A DNA stretch of 52,305 nt from Affinirhizobium straminoryzae (GTDB lineage Bacteria > Pseudomonadota > Alphaproteobacteria > Rhizobiales > Rhizobiaceae), in assembly GCF_007004135.1 (NCBI RefSeq), contig NZ_VJMG01000049.1:1-52305 (forward strand). Reading direction: 5' to 3'. The position numbers and the translations under genes were made by a program. Positions 1 to 8,090 of the stretch are shown one piece after another. Position 1 is the first letter of the stretch, and every line of letters begins with the position of its first letter. A model generated the notes under the pieces. The model was not told where the DNA came from. It was given only the letters and a program-made list of their open reading frames with translations, and did not search any database.

Positions 1-1
1 T

Positions 2-1045
2 GCCGTTCTTCCAGGTGCCGCCTCCAAGGCCCCGCTGCGCGAAGCCTTCGGCACCTGGAAGAACGGCAAGTTCGCCCTCATCGCGCTGTTCGGCCTCGTC
101 GCGGGTCAGGCCGTGGTCTGGTATTCCGGCCAGTTCTACGCCCTGTTCTTCCTGCAGAACGTCATCAAGGTCGACAGCTTCACGTCCAACGTCATGGTGG
201 CCTGGTCGCTGATCCTCGGCACCGGCGGCTTCCTGTTCTTCGGCTCGCTGTCGGACAAGATCGGCCGCAAGCCGATCATTCTCGCCGGCTGCCTGATTGC
301 CGCGCTCACCTACAAGTTCGTCTTCCCGCTTCTGACGGAAACCGCAAATCCGGCGCTGCACGCCGCCCAGCAGACCGTCGTCACCGTCACCGCAGCCCCC
401 GGCGACTGCTCGTTCCAGTTCAACCCGGTCGGCACCGCAAAGTTCACCTCGTCCTGCGACATCGCCAAGTCCACCCTTGCGCGCTCTTCGGTGAACTACA
501 CCTCGGTTCAGGATCCGGCTGCCACAACGGCACAGGTCAAGATCGGCGAAACGGTCATTCCGTCCTATGACGTGAGCAAGCTGACCGGCGATGCCGCCAA
601 GGCAACGCCTGCCGCCTTCACAAAGGCGGTCAACGACGCCCTGACGGCTGCCGGCTATCCGCTGGTTGCCGACAAGAACACCACCGTCATCAGGGCCGCG
701 CACTTCTTCGACATCTTCAGCGGCCAGAAGATCGCGGTCGTGCTGATCCTGACCTACCTCATCATCCTGGTGACGATGGTTTACGCGCCGATCGCCGCCA
801 TGCTGGTCGAACTCTTCCCGACCCGCATCCGCTACTCCGGCCTGTCGCTGCCCTATCATATCGGCAACGGCTGGTTCGGCGGCCTGATGCCGGCCACCGC
901 CTTCGCCATCTCCGCCCAGACCGGCAACGTCTATGGCGGTCTGTGGTATCCGATCATCATCGCCGGTGCGACGGTGGTCATCGGCGCGCTGCTGGTGCCA
1001 GGCGGCACGCACAAGAAGAACATCTTTGCCGACGACGCCAAGTAA
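2..1045 (+). CDS. MFS transporter, MHS family (5' truncated)
   Basis: The reading frame is open from the first bases of the window, so the start lies upstream; 347 codons remain. The visible part is the C-terminal half of a 12-TM metabolite:H+ symporter in the inner membrane. The loop reading FFGSLSDKIGRKP is the MFS signature between TM helices, and the end has the typical LVELFPTRIRYSG motif followed by two more TM segments. Between two TM helices (roughly nt 335-720) there is an unusual insert of about 125 residues with two cysteines (DCSF and SSCD) and no hydrophobic segment, so it probably folds outside the membrane. The substrate cannot be read from the sequence; relatives carry organic acids or osmolytes. 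A strong hairpin terminator follows the stop. Confidence 0.85.
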   Translation, partial: AVLPGAASKAPLREAFGTWKNGKFALIALFGLVAGQAVVWYSGQFYALFFLQNVIKVDSFTSNVMVAWSLILGTGGFLFFGSLSDKIGRKPIILAGCLIAALTYKFVFPLLTETANPALHAAQQTVVTVTAAPGDCSFQFNPVGTAKFTSSCDIAKSTLARSSVNYTSVQDPAATTAQVKIGETVIPSYDVSKLTGDAAKATPAAFTKAVNDALTAAGYPLVADKNTTVIRAAHFFDIFSGQKIAVVLILTYLIILVTMVYAPIAAMLVELFPTRIRYSGLSLPYHIGNGWFGGLMPATAFAISAQTGNVYGGLWYPIIIAGATVVIGALLVPGGTHKKNIFADDAK

Positions 1046-1069
1046 GCGTCATCCCAGGCAATCCAACAG

Positions 1070-1103
1070 GCGGGCCGGCAGCAATGCCGGCCCGCTGGCT
1101 TTT
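1070..1103 (+). terminator. Rho-independent terminator after the MFS gene
   Basis: A perfect 10-bp stem, GCGGGCCGGC (1070-1079) with GCCGGCCCGC (1086-1095), six-base loop, followed within a few bases by a short T run. It lies 25 bp after the MFS stop codon. Confidence 0.75.
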
Positions 1104-1133
1104 GCAGGCATCGTCCGGAACAAGCCCGTGGCA

Positions 1134-1415
1134 TCAGCCCTGGCGACGGGAGCGCTCCCAAACCGTCCAGCCGGCGAGAAGCACCGCAAGGATCACGAGG
1201 TTCGCCACGATGCCGAGACCGATCTTCTCCGGCATGCTGCCCGGCTGCGTGGCGGCTGTGGTGATGGTGAGAAGGATGGCGATGAAGACGACGCCCATTG
1301 CCAGCGGCGCGGCCATGCCCATCGCGGCCCGCGTTCTGAGCGCCGTCATCAGCAGGAAGAAGATCAGGCCAATGCGGAAGGGGTCGAGGAGTTGCGAGGT
1401 CAGAATGTCCAGCAT
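1134..1415 (-). CDS. Small hydrophobic membrane protein, unknown function
   Basis: A 93-residue protein with about three predicted TM segments (residues 10-28, 33-55 and 65-85) and a short basic tail ending ERSRRQG. I chose the internal ATG that begins MLDILTSQLL because GGAGG stands nine bases before it; the longer frame adds 26 residues rich in Arg that do not look like a leader. It lies alone between the convergent MFS terminator and the aldehyde dehydrogenase. I do not recognise the family; the mostly hydrophobic content suggests an integral inner-membrane protein. Confidence 0.6.
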   Translation of the reverse strand: MLDILTSQLLDPFRIGLIFFLLMTALRTRAAMGMAAPLAMGVVFIAILLTITTAATQPGSMPEKIGLGIVANLVILAVLLAGWTVWERSRRQG

Positions 1416-1511
1416 GGCAAAAATCCTCCGGTCAATGCTGCGCATGGTTCCCATAAACAACCGCAGGGAGCAAGAGAGCCGCCCGGCCCGCACGGCATTC
1501 TGAAACGAGGA

Positions 1512-1538
1512 AAGCCGGCGGGTTGCCCCACCGGCCTT
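1512..1538 (-). terminator. Probable terminator of the aldehyde dehydrogenase gene
   Basis: GCCGG-C-GGG (1514-1522) pairs with CCC-A-CCGGC (1527-1535) around a TTGC loop, with one internal mismatch. Read on the minus strand it ends in TTTCC just after the dehydrogenase stop. Confidence 0.5.
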
Positions 1539-1563
1539 CTGGAGAACGCAACGTGCTGACGGA

Positions 1564-2997
1564 TCAGGCGAGCGTGTAGGCGGTCTTCACCACGGTGAAG
1601 AACTCGGCCGCATACTTGCCCTGTTCGCGCGGACCGAAGGAAGAGGCCTTGCGGCCACCGAACGGAACGTGGAAATCGACACCGGCGGTCGGCAGGTTGA
1701 CCATCACCATGCCGGCTTCCGAATTCCGCTTGAAATGCGTGGCATGCTTCAGGCTGGTCGTGGCAATGCCGGCCGAAAGGCCGAAGGGCGTATCATTGGC
1801 AACGGCCAGCGCTTCCTCGTAATCCTTGACCCGGATGACAGCAGCCACCGGCCCGAAGATTTCCTCGCGGGAAATGCGCATCTGGTTGGTCGCTTCCGTG
1901 AAGAGGGTCGGCTGCAGGTAGAAACCGGGCGTCTCGCGCTCGACACATTCGCCGCCAAAGGCCAGCTTCGCGCCTTCCTTCTTGCCGATCTCGATGTAAT
2001 CGCAATCCTGCTTCAGCTGCTTTTCATCGACGACCGGGCCGATATGCGTGCCGTCCTTCAGGGCGTGGTCGACATTGAGCTTGCCGAGGCGTTCGGTGAG
2101 GGCGGCGACAAACTTGTCGTGGATGCCTTCCGTGACAATGATGCGCGAGGACGCGGTGCAGCGCTGGCCGGTAGAGAAGAAACCGGAATTGGCGGCGGCT
2201 TCCACGGCCACGGACAGATCCGCATCGTCCAGCACGACCATCGGGTTCTTGCCGCCCATTTCCAGCTGGAACTTGCGGTTATGCTCGATGGAGGCGAGCG
2301 CCACGCGCTTGCCGGTGCCGGTGGAGCCGGTAAAAGTGATGCCGGCGAGATCCGGGCTGTCGAGCATGGCCTGGCCGACGACCGAGCCGCGGCCCATCAC
2401 GAGGTTCAGCACGCCCTTCGGCAGGCCGGCGCGGTGCAGGATATCGACGATCGCCCAGGAGCAGCCGGGCACCAGATCCGCCGGCTTGAAAACCACCGTA
2501 TTGCCGTAGGCGAGCGCCGGCGCGATCTTCCAGGCCGGGATGGCGATCGGGAAATTCCACGGCGTGATGATGCCGATCGGTCCGAGCGGCTCGCGGGTGA
2601 TCTCCACACCGATGTTGGGACGGGCAGACGGCAGAACCTCACCAGCCAGACGCAGGGTTTCACCAGCGAAGAAGTCAAAAATCTGCGCGGCACGGATCGT
2701 CTCGCCGATACCTTCCGGCAACGTCTTGCCCTCTTCGCGCGACAGCAGGCGACCAAGTTCTTCCTTGCGTGCCAGAATCTCGTCGGCGGTCTTCTTCAGG
2801 ATGGCGTGACGCTCCAGGATGCCCGAGCGCGACCAGGCGGGGAAGGCTGCCTTGGCCGCAGCAATCGCGGTCTTGGCATCTTCGGCGCTGGCCTGGGCGT
2901 AAAGACCAACGACGTCCTTGGTATCGGACGGGTTGATGTTTTCCGATGTCGAACTGCCGACCCATTCGCCGGCGATCAGGTTGTGGTGGATGGTCAT
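1564..2997 (-). CDS. NAD(P)+ aldehyde dehydrogenase, alpha-ketoglutaric semialdehyde type
   Basis: A full-length 477-residue aldehyde dehydrogenase. Visible family features: TPWNFP with Asn148, the cofactor-binding FTGSTGTGK (residues 222-230), general base Glu246 in LEMGGKNP, and nucleophile Cys280 in TGQRCTAS. The overall sequence resembles alpha-ketoglutaric semialdehyde (2,5-dioxopentanoate) dehydrogenases of the YcbD type, which make 2-oxoglutarate at the end of hexarate, pentose or hydroxyproline breakdown; succinate-semialdehyde dehydrogenase is the main alternative. The enzyme is cytosolic. The start follows GAGGGAGGCTCG. No other pathway gene is adjacent, so the assignment rests on family resemblance alone. 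Confidence 0.75.
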   Translation of the reverse strand: MTIHHNLIAGEWVGSSTSENINPSDTKDVVGLYAQASAEDAKTAIAAAKAAFPAWSRSGILERHAILKKTADEILARKEELGRLLSREEGKTLPEGIGETIRAAQIFDFFAGETLRLAGEVLPSARPNIGVEITREPLGPIGIITPWNFPIAIPAWKIAPALAYGNTVVFKPADLVPGCSWAIVDILHRAGLPKGVLNLVMGRGSVVGQAMLDSPDLAGITFTGSTGTGKRVALASIEHNRKFQLEMGGKNPMVVLDDADLSVAVEAAANSGFFSTGQRCTASSRIIVTEGIHDKFVAALTERLGKLNVDHALKDGTHIGPVVDEKQLKQDCDYIEIGKKEGAKLAFGGECVERETPGFYLQPTLFTEATNQMRISREEIFGPVAAVIRVKDYEEALAVANDTPFGLSAGIATTSLKHATHFKRNSEAGMVMVNLPTAGVDFHVPFGGRKASSFGPREQGKYAAEFFTVVKTAYTLA

Positions 2998-3459
2998 CGA
3001 GCCTCCCTCTGGCGTTCATGCGCCGTTCTGAAAATCACGAAAGAAAATATGCAAGGCGCACGCAATGTCACGCCTTCGCCGCGGACATGCAACCCAAACC
3101 GCTGCCTGCGCGCCACCATACTTATATTACGTCTGACCGCAAGACATATGACAGGTTTTGACGGCTGCATTTATGATCGCGGCCCCCTCAGGCGGGGCCG
3201 ACGAAGTTGGGCAAAAAAATTGCCGATTTCTGCATGTTAACAGCGAGATAACATGAAAGTTTCGCAAACCGACAGTCTGCTTGTGAAATTTTATTTTATG
3301 AAACCTCTTGCTCATTTTCGAAAACCGCGTAGATTGCACTCATCGAACTTGGTTGTGACTTTGTCCACGAGCGGACCGCTCTGTCAGATTTCCCTTCAAA
3401 TATCGATCCTCGGCCGGGGTCCGGTCAGGAAACCTCAACGATTTGAAAAGGAGATCGTT
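2998..3459. other. Intergenic region between the aldehyde dehydrogenase and cspA
   Basis: 462 bp holding two divergent promoters and the leader of the cold-shock gene. The proximal part (3040-3160) serves the dehydrogenase. A GC-rich hairpin, CGGCCCC/GGGGCCG (3180-3200), lies in the middle, and an AT-rich stretch follows (3215-3330) that is the most likely place for the cspA promoter. I see no convincing ORF, tRNA or repeat; a long untranslated leader would be typical of csp genes. Confidence 0.5.
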
Positions 3460-3669
3460 ATGAACAGTGGCACCGTAAAGTGGTTCAACAGCACCAAGGG
3501 TTTTGGTTTCATTCAGCCGGATAACGGCGGCCAGGACGTTTTCGTCCATATCTCGGCCGTTGAGCGCGCTGGTCTGCGCGGCCTGACCGATGGTCAGAAG
3601 ATCCGCTACGACATCGTCCAGGACAAGCGCTCGGGCAAGAGCTCGGCTGACAACCTGATCGCTGCGTGA
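3460..3669 (+). CDS. cspA: Cold-shock protein, CspA family
   Basis: A 69-residue single cold-shock domain (OB fold) that binds single-stranded RNA/DNA and melts RNA structure in the cytoplasm. Both RNA-binding motifs are visible: RNP1 as KGFGFIQP (about residues 14-21) and RNP2 as VFVHIS (about 28-33). The length is standard. The start is fixed by AAGGAG seven bases upstream; the longer in-frame extension to 3253 is AT-rich leader, not coding. Rhizobia carry several csp paralogues, so whether this copy is cold-inducible cannot be told from the sequence. Confidence 0.95.
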   Translation: MNSGTVKWFNSTKGFGFIQPDNGGQDVFVHISAVERAGLRGLTDGQKIRYDIVQDKRSGKSSADNLIAA

Positions 3670-3683
3670 TTGTCATTCACCGG

Positions 3684-3754
3684 CCCCGACCACGGATGTA
3701 CTGGCGGTTGATCGGAAAATGACGGGAGAGGTCGGGGTAACGCCCGGCCTTTTT
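3684..3754 (+). terminator. Possible terminator after cspA
   Basis: CCCCGACC (3684-3691) can pair with GGTCGGGG (3730-3737) and is followed by a GC stretch and a T5 run (3750-3754). The loop is long, so this is tentative. Confidence 0.35.
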
Positions 3755-3794
3755 GTTTTGCGCATTCCCTTTCTTGCGCAGTGCGGAGGCCCCC

Positions 3795-4076
3795 ATGCGA
3801 GGTCCACGTTATGCCGTTGGATGCCGGGTGGTGCTCAAAGACCTGCCAGGCCCCGGCGGATCGCCGGTTTCCGGCCATATTTCTGCGATGTTGCCCTCGA
3901 CCAACGGGCACATCCAATACCGAATTCGGCTGGAGAACGAAGCGTTCGAGCGCCGCATCATCGAGACGGACATCGATGCCGAGCAATCGGACCGTCCGAT
4001 ACCGGAAGAAGCCGCCGTCCTTCCCGCCAAGGGAACCTCCTGGTTGAACCCGCAGCGGATCAAGGTCGGCAAGTAG
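3795..4076 (+). CDS. Hypothetical protein, 93 residues
   Basis: A small soluble protein starting MRGPRYAVGCRVVLKD, with GGAGG five bases before the ATG. There is no signal peptide or TM segment; the composition is mixed-charge and compatible with a small beta-rich fold (alternating hydrophobic residues in VGCRVVLKD and QYRIRLENEAFERRII). It lies between cspA and rpsU, reading the same way, about 50 bp before the S21 start, so it may be co-transcribed with rpsU. I do not recognise the family. Confidence 0.6.
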   Translation: MRGPRYAVGCRVVLKDLPGPGGSPVSGHISAMLPSTNGHIQYRIRLENEAFERRIIETDIDAEQSDRPIPEEAAVLPAKGTSWLNPQRIKVGK

Positions 4077-4127
4077 ACAACACGAACATTGCACATCAGC
4101 CAGCCATGGCGTGCAAAAGGAGATGTT

Positions 4128-4370
4128 TTGCAGGTTCTAGTTCGAGACAACAATGTCGACCAGGCCCTTCGGGTGCTGAAGAAGAAGTTGCAGCGGGAAG
4201 GCGTTTTCCGCGAAATGAAGGCGCGCAGCGCCTACGAAAAGCCCTCCGAGCGTCGCGCCCGCGAAAAGTCGGAAGCCATTCGTCGCCAGCGCAAGCTGGC
4301 CCGCAAGAAGATGCAGCGCGAGGGCCTGCTGCCCGCGCCGAAGAAGGCCGCTCCCCGCGGTCGCGGCTGA
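4128..4370 (+). CDS. rpsU: 30S ribosomal protein S21 (TTG start)
   Basis: An 80-residue S21 protein of the small ribosomal subunit, which helps base-pair the mRNA Shine-Dalgarno region during initiation. The body [20 protein letters not shown] and the Lys/Arg-rich helical tail ([11 protein letters not shown]) match the family, which normally begins MQVLVRDN. Here that position is TTG, preceded by AAGGAG with five-base spacing; the only in-frame ATG, 39 bases earlier, would add 13 residues and has no good ribosome binding site. I therefore place the start at the TTG. The C-terminus ends in a short basic, Pro/Ala-rich extension. Confidence 0.9.
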   Translation: MQVLVRDNNVDQALRVLKKKLQREGVFREMKARSAYEKPSERRAREKSEAIRRQRKLARKKMQREGLLPAPKKAAPRGRG

Positions 4371-4384
4371 TCAGCCGTTCCAGA

Positions 4385-4413
4385 GCGTTTCCGCCCCATC
4401 GGGCAGGAAACGC
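4385..4413 (+). terminator. Strong hairpin after rpsU
   Basis: GCGTTTCC (4385-4392) pairs perfectly with GGAAACGC (4406-4413), and inside it GCCC pairs with GGGC. The tail is CCTCTCC rather than T-rich, so it may act as a terminator or 3' stabiliser. Confidence 0.55.
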
Positions 4414-4497
4414 CCTCTCCCGCAACGGCGCGCCGCGCCGGAAGTGACTGCACAGGCAGTCACGCGGCCCCTCCTCCCAACAGCAAAGGGCAGAACC

Positions 4498-4707
4498 ATG
4501 CCGGATGACGCAAGGGAAACCCGCAGCAGACCATCGGCGCGTGACCGCGCCGCTGCCACAGACCAGTCCGCCCGGGCGATCATTTCCGCCGAGGCCGAGG
4601 CCAGACTGAAGAAGACCGAAAAGCTGAAAGCGCTCCGGCTGGAACAACAGGCCGATGCAGAACCTGCGCCAAAGCCCGCCGCGGGCCGCCGTAAACGGCC
4701 TGACTGA
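4498..4707 (+). CDS. Small charged hypothetical protein, 69 residues
   Basis: Starts MPDDARETRS after an AAAGGG ribosome binding site; the in-frame extension to 4444 has no such site. The protein is highly charged with a probable helix around residues 30-50 (AEAEARLKKTEKLKALRLEQQ) and ends in a basic tail (GRRKRPD). It has no membrane segment. It lies downstream of rpsU in the same direction. Unrecognised; coding potential is moderate because the composition is low in complexity. Confidence 0.45.
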   Translation: MPDDARETRSRPSARDRAAATDQSARAIISAEAEARLKKTEKLKALRLEQQADAEPAPKPAAGRRKRPD

Positions 4708-4814
4708 CGCCGAGATCGGCACAGCCCGAACTGCGAATGAACATGCCGCCGCCGATCCGCTCGAAGACAGCTTCAGCGAAGGCTTCGCGCAGCCACGATC
4801 GGTCAGACCGCTTC

Positions 4815-5210
4815 TCATCCCCCCTGTCGGGAGCCGTTATCACCGGGCGATGCCGGCTGAGAGGGCACCGCATTCGGGCGGATGACGGGCGTATCGCCAA
4901 CCGGCGGCGCGGGCGTCACGATGTCCTTATCTCCAACGGGAGGCGGCGTCAGCACGCCGTTGCAGTCGGAGAGAGAGTTTCGTCCACCGGCATCGGAGCC
5001 TTGCCCGTTCGGTGCGGCGGGGGCCGGCGCCGTACAATCACCGTGGCCTGTGGCATCCTTCGTCTGCTGCGCCGCGGCCATCGAACCGAAGAGACACAGC
5101 GCTGCGGCAAGGGCTACGAATACGGCACGGAAGCGGCCTTTTCCCGGGCGCGGCAGGTTGCGCCGGACGCGGGCGGCCTCTCCCGTCCGATTTGTCCTGT
5201 GATGCGGCAT
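4815..5210 (-). CDS. Small secreted proline-rich protein with EcfG-type promoter
   Basis: 131 residues. A long basic N-terminus (about 28 residues with many Arg) is followed by a hydrophobic core FVALAAALCLFGSMAAAQ that looks like a signal peptide with a cleavage site after AMA/AAA. The mature part is rich in Pro, Gly, Asp and Ala (APAPAAPNGQG, TPPPVGDKD, TPAPPVGDTP) and looks disordered, with two cysteines. The ATG follows an excellent AAGGAGGTGACCC site. A GGAAC-N17-GGTT element lies 22 bp upstream, suggesting general-stress control. Unrecognised; probably periplasmic or cell-surface. Confidence 0.6.
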   Translation of the reverse strand: MPHHRTNRTGEAARVRRNLPRPGKGRFRAVFVALAAALCLFGSMAAAQQTKDATGHGDCTAPAPAAPNGQGSDAGGRNSLSDCNGVLTPPPVGDKDIVTPAPPVGDTPVIRPNAVPSQPASPGDNGSRQGG

Positions 5211-5232
5211 GGGTCACCTCCTTTGCGAGGCG

Positions 5233-5258
5233 AACCCGCAAGGAGGGGAGGATGTTCC
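5233..5258 (-). promoter_or_regulatory. EcfG-type promoter of the secreted protein
   Basis: On the minus strand GGAAC (5254-5258), 17-base spacer, GGTT (5233-5236), matching the alphaproteobacterial general-stress consensus GGAAC-N16/17-cGTT. The start codon is 22 bp further on. Confidence 0.6.
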
Positions 5259-5295
5259 CCCATTTCAATGGCAAAGAGCCTGATGCGGCGATCGA

Positions 5296-6324
5296 TCAGG
5301 GCTGCGGCACGAAACTCTCCCGCACCACGATTTCCGGCACCACCCGCTCGCGCCCCGGCTCGCCATCCGGATCGGCCAGGCGTCGCTCCAGGAGATCGAC
5401 GGCGCGCTGCGCCATCACGACGGGGTCCTGCCGGAAGGTGGTCAGGCCGTAATTCAGCCAGGCGGCCTGCGGCACGTCATCGAAGCCGATGACGGCGAGA
5501 TCCTCGGGAATGCGGAGATTGCCCTCCCGCCGCACCACGTCCATCACCCCGAAGGCGATCAGATCGTTGGCGCAGAAGACCGCATCCGGCCGCTCGCTTT
5601 CCGCCAGAAGGGCCCGGCCCGCCATCACGCCGCCTTCGTAATCGGAATCGGCCCCGTGGGCGATCGCAACGCTCTGACCGTGATATTCGACCTCCGCCAC
5701 GAAGGCGATCTGCCGCTCGAGGATCGACGGGGTCGCCGAATGCGATCCGGCAAAGGCAAGCCGCCGCCGTCCGGCACGGATCAACAGACGCGCCGCTTCG
5801 ATGGAGGCTTCCGCATTGCCGGCATGCACATGGTCGGCATCCGGTTCCGAACGGCCGATCATCACCACCGGCTGTCCGTTGCGCTTGGCAAGCTCGAAGA
5901 AACTGGCGGGCGGCGAGCCGGACAGAATGATGGTCGCTTCGGCCCGGTGGCCGATCAGCGTCTTCTGGGCGGCCAGCAATTCCTCTTCCGTCTGCCCGGT
6001 ATTGATGAGGATCGGCACGCTGCCGCGGCGGATCAGCGCCTTGGCAAGCGCTGCGGTCAGATAGGCGCGAAAACCCACCTCCGGCTTGGTTGCCACAATG
6101 CCGACCAGCCGGCTCTGGTTGTTCAACACGCCGCGCGCCAGATCGTTGACGTGGTAGCCGAGCTCCTCGGCCGCCCGCAGCACCTTTTCACGGGTGGCGG
6201 GGGCGACGCTCGCACCGGGCGTGAAGGTGCGCGACACCGCCGAGCGCGACACGCCGGCGCGGCGGGCCACCTGTTCGGCGCTCACGAAGCGCATTCGGTT
6301 GGAAGGGGTCTTTCCGTCTTTCAT
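5296..6324 (-). CDS. LacI-family transcriptional regulator
   Basis: 342 residues. The N-terminus has the LacI helix-turn-helix (VSAEQVARRAGVSRSAVSRTF, about residues 14-34) and hinge helix (VLRAAEELGYHVN), followed by a periplasmic-binding-protein-like ligand domain ending VIGFDDVPQAAW and a C-terminal effector region. The frame can be extended another 122 codons upstream, but that would run through the permease gene; the ATG at 6324 lies eight bases after the permease stop, so this is the last gene of the transporter operon. It probably represses that operon in response to the transported solute; a palindrome at 10403-10416 is a candidate operator. Confidence 0.9.
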   Translation of the reverse strand: MKDGKTPSNRMRFVSAEQVARRAGVSRSAVSRTFTPGASVAPATREKVLRAAEELGYHVNDLARGVLNNQSRLVGIVATKPEVGFRAYLTAALAKALIRRGSVPILINTGQTEEELLAAQKTLIGHRAEATIILSGSPPASFFELAKRNGQPVVMIGRSEPDADHVHAGNAEASIEAARLLIRAGRRRLAFAGSHSATPSILERQIAFVAEVEYHGQSVAIAHGADSDYEGGVMAGRALLAESERPDAVFCANDLIAFGVMDVVRREGNLRIPEDLAVIGFDDVPQAAWLNYGLTTFRQDPVVMAQRAVDLLERRLADPDGEPGRERVVPEIVVRESFVPQP

Positions 6325-6332
6325 CGCAAGCC

Positions 6333-7157
6333 TCACCGTCCGACACGAGAGAGAACGTCGGCCTTCAGGAAGCGCTCGACGATCAGCATGAAGATCAGGG
6401 ATGGCACCAGAAGCAGCAGCGCCGTGATGGATGCAACCTGATAGTTGCCGCCGGAGCCTGCCGTGTAAAGCAGCAGCGGCAGCATGTTCACATCCGGCGC
6501 GCCGACGAAATAGCTGCCGGTGAATTCGTCCAGGGATTCGAGAAACACGAAGATCGCGCTCGCCATCAGGCCGGGTGCGGCAAGCGGCAAGGTGATGTCG
6601 CGGAAGGTGCGCATGGCACCGGCGCCCAGGCTGCGGGCCGCCTGTTCCAGTTCCACATCGATCGCCGAGAAGGCGGCGGTGGCAATCCACACCGCATAGA
6701 CAAGGCCGTGCGAGACATGCACCAGAACCACGCCTGCAATCGTGCCGTTGAGGTGGATTTCATAGAAAAGCCGCGCCACGTTGACGTAGACGGTGAGGTT
6801 CGGAAAAGCCTGCGGGATGAGGAAGGCGAGCAGGATGAGGCTGCGCAGCGGCAGCTTCAGTCGCGCCAGCGCATAGCCGGCGGGAATGGCGAAGGCGAGC
6901 GAGACGATCACCGTCAGCACCGCCACGGTCAGCGAATTGCCGAGCGATTGCAGCGCGCCGCCGCGCGGCGCAAACACACGCGCCCAGGCGGAGAAACCGT
7001 ATTCCAGCGGCAGCGCATGCGGAAAATACCACTTCTCCGTGACGGTCCATAAAGCCATGTTGAACAGCGGCCCGAAGATGAAAAACGCCATCAGGCCGAA
7101 GATCAGGCCGCGCGGCAGCCACCAGAGAACGGAAAGGTTCAAACGCAGGCCCGCCAT
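6333..7157 (-). CDS. ABC transporter permease (second subunit)
   Basis: 274 residues with about six TM helices and the BPD_transp_1 coupling loop (EQAARSLGAGAMRTFRDITLPLAAPG), the EAA motif that docks on the ATPase. The ATG overlaps the stop of the previous permease as TGATG, a sign of translational coupling. It forms the inner-membrane channel with the permease encoded just upstream. The family is the Fe(3+)/polyamine/sugar-phosphate-like group of importers; the substrate is not readable from the permease. Confidence 0.9.
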   Translation of the reverse strand: MAGLRLNLSVLWWLPRGLIFGLMAFFIFGPLFNMALWTVTEKWYFPHALPLEYGFSAWARVFAPRGGALQSLGNSLTVAVLTVIVSLAFAIPAGYALARLKLPLRSLILLAFLIPQAFPNLTVYVNVARLFYEIHLNGTIAGVVLVHVSHGLVYAVWIATAAFSAIDVELEQAARSLGAGAMRTFRDITLPLAAPGLMASAIFVFLESLDEFTGSYFVGAPDVNMLPLLLYTAGSGGNYQVASITALLLLVPSLIFMLIVERFLKADVLSRVGR

Positions 7158-7978
7158 CACGCGCGCTCCTTGAGGCTGATCCGGAGATAGATCCAGGCGA
7201 CCGACGAGGCGAGCACCAGCGAAATGAGGCCAAGCGCATTGGCCACGCCGTAATCGCCATAGGCGTTGACGCGGAACGCAATGTCAGCGGTCAGCATGGT
7301 GGGCGACTGGGCATTGATCATCAGCGGCACCGAGAGAACCGACATCATGGTGACGAAGGAGAGGATCAGGCCGACAGCAAGCGTCGCGGTGACCTGCGGC
7401 ACGATGATCTCGACCAGCACGCGCAGCCGCGACGCGCCGAGATTGACGGCCGCCTCGATGCCCTCGCGATTGACCGAGGCCATGGCGCCGGCCACCAAGA
7501 GGGCGACGAAGGGCGTCTGCTTCCAGACGAAGGCGATCACGATGCCGCGCCAGTCGAGAAAACTCATCGCATCGATCGGCGTCATCAGGCCAAGGCTGAT
7601 CGCAGTATTGTTCATCATGCCGTTCTTGGCGAGAAAGGTTCGCAGGATCTGGCCAACGACGATGAAGGGAATGAACATCGGCCAGCGATAGAGCCAGCGC
7701 AGGATCGTCACGGCCACAGGATGGGCGCCGAGCGTCAGATAGCCGCCGATCGCGATCGCGCCGAACCCGATCAGTGCCGTGGAGAGGCTGACGATGCCGA
7801 CGCTGAACAGGATGTCGTTCAGATAGAGATCAAAGGCCTTGGCAAAGTTTCCCAGTCCCCAGCCGCCATTCAGCTGAAAGGCGCCGACGGCCGACATGAC
7901 AAGCGGCAGGATGAACAGCAGCGCAATGACCGCAAGCGCCGGCATGACGAGCAGAAGGCCGAGGAGACGTCTGGGCAT
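7157..7978 (-). CDS. ABC transporter permease (first subunit)
   Basis: 273 residues, about six TM helices, with the EAA loop near REGIEAAVNLGASRLRVLVEIIVPQ. I start at the ATG giving MPRRLLGLLLV, preceded by GGGATCCCC; the longer frame adds 21 Arg/Cys-rich residues and overlaps an intergenic hairpin region. It pairs with the next permease. The gene is separated from the upstream binding-protein gene by a strong hairpin, which may reduce its expression relative to the binding protein. Confidence 0.88.
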   Translation of the reverse strand: MPRRLLGLLLVMPALAVIALLFILPLVMSAVGAFQLNGGWGLGNFAKAFDLYLNDILFSVGIVSLSTALIGFGAIAIGGYLTLGAHPVAVTILRWLYRWPMFIPFIVVGQILRTFLAKNGMMNNTAISLGLMTPIDAMSFLDWRGIVIAFVWKQTPFVALLVAGAMASVNREGIEAAVNLGASRLRVLVEIIVPQVTATLAVGLILSFVTMMSVLSVPLMINAQSPTMLTADIAFRVNAYGDYGVANALGLISLVLASSVAWIYLRISLKERA

Positions 7979-8041
7979 GGGGATCCCGTCGCAGATGGTT
8001 GGTCGAACTTTTCGAACGCGGCAGCACCGGCCGCCGGTCAT

Positions 8042-8069
8042 CCCCCTCCGGCCGGCGGGCCGGAGGGGG
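8042..8069 (-). terminator. Intra-operon hairpin between binding protein and permease genes
   Basis: A 12-bp perfect stem CCCCCTCCGGCC/GGCCGGAGGGGG with a four-base loop, 22 bp after the binding-protein stop. There is no T tract on the minus strand, so it more likely stabilises the upstream mRNA or attenuates than fully terminates. Confidence 0.6.
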
Positions 8070-8090
8070 TCTTTAGCGAACCGGAAAAGC

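Noticed and set aside
3180..3200. GC-rich hairpin in the cspA upstream region as a terminator
   Set aside because: No gene reads into it in either direction and no T tract follows; it is more likely part of a promoter or leader.
6325..6690. N-terminal extension of the LacI regulator by 122 codons
   Set aside because: It lies out of frame inside the upstream permease gene; the ATG at 6324 gives the standard LacI N-terminus.
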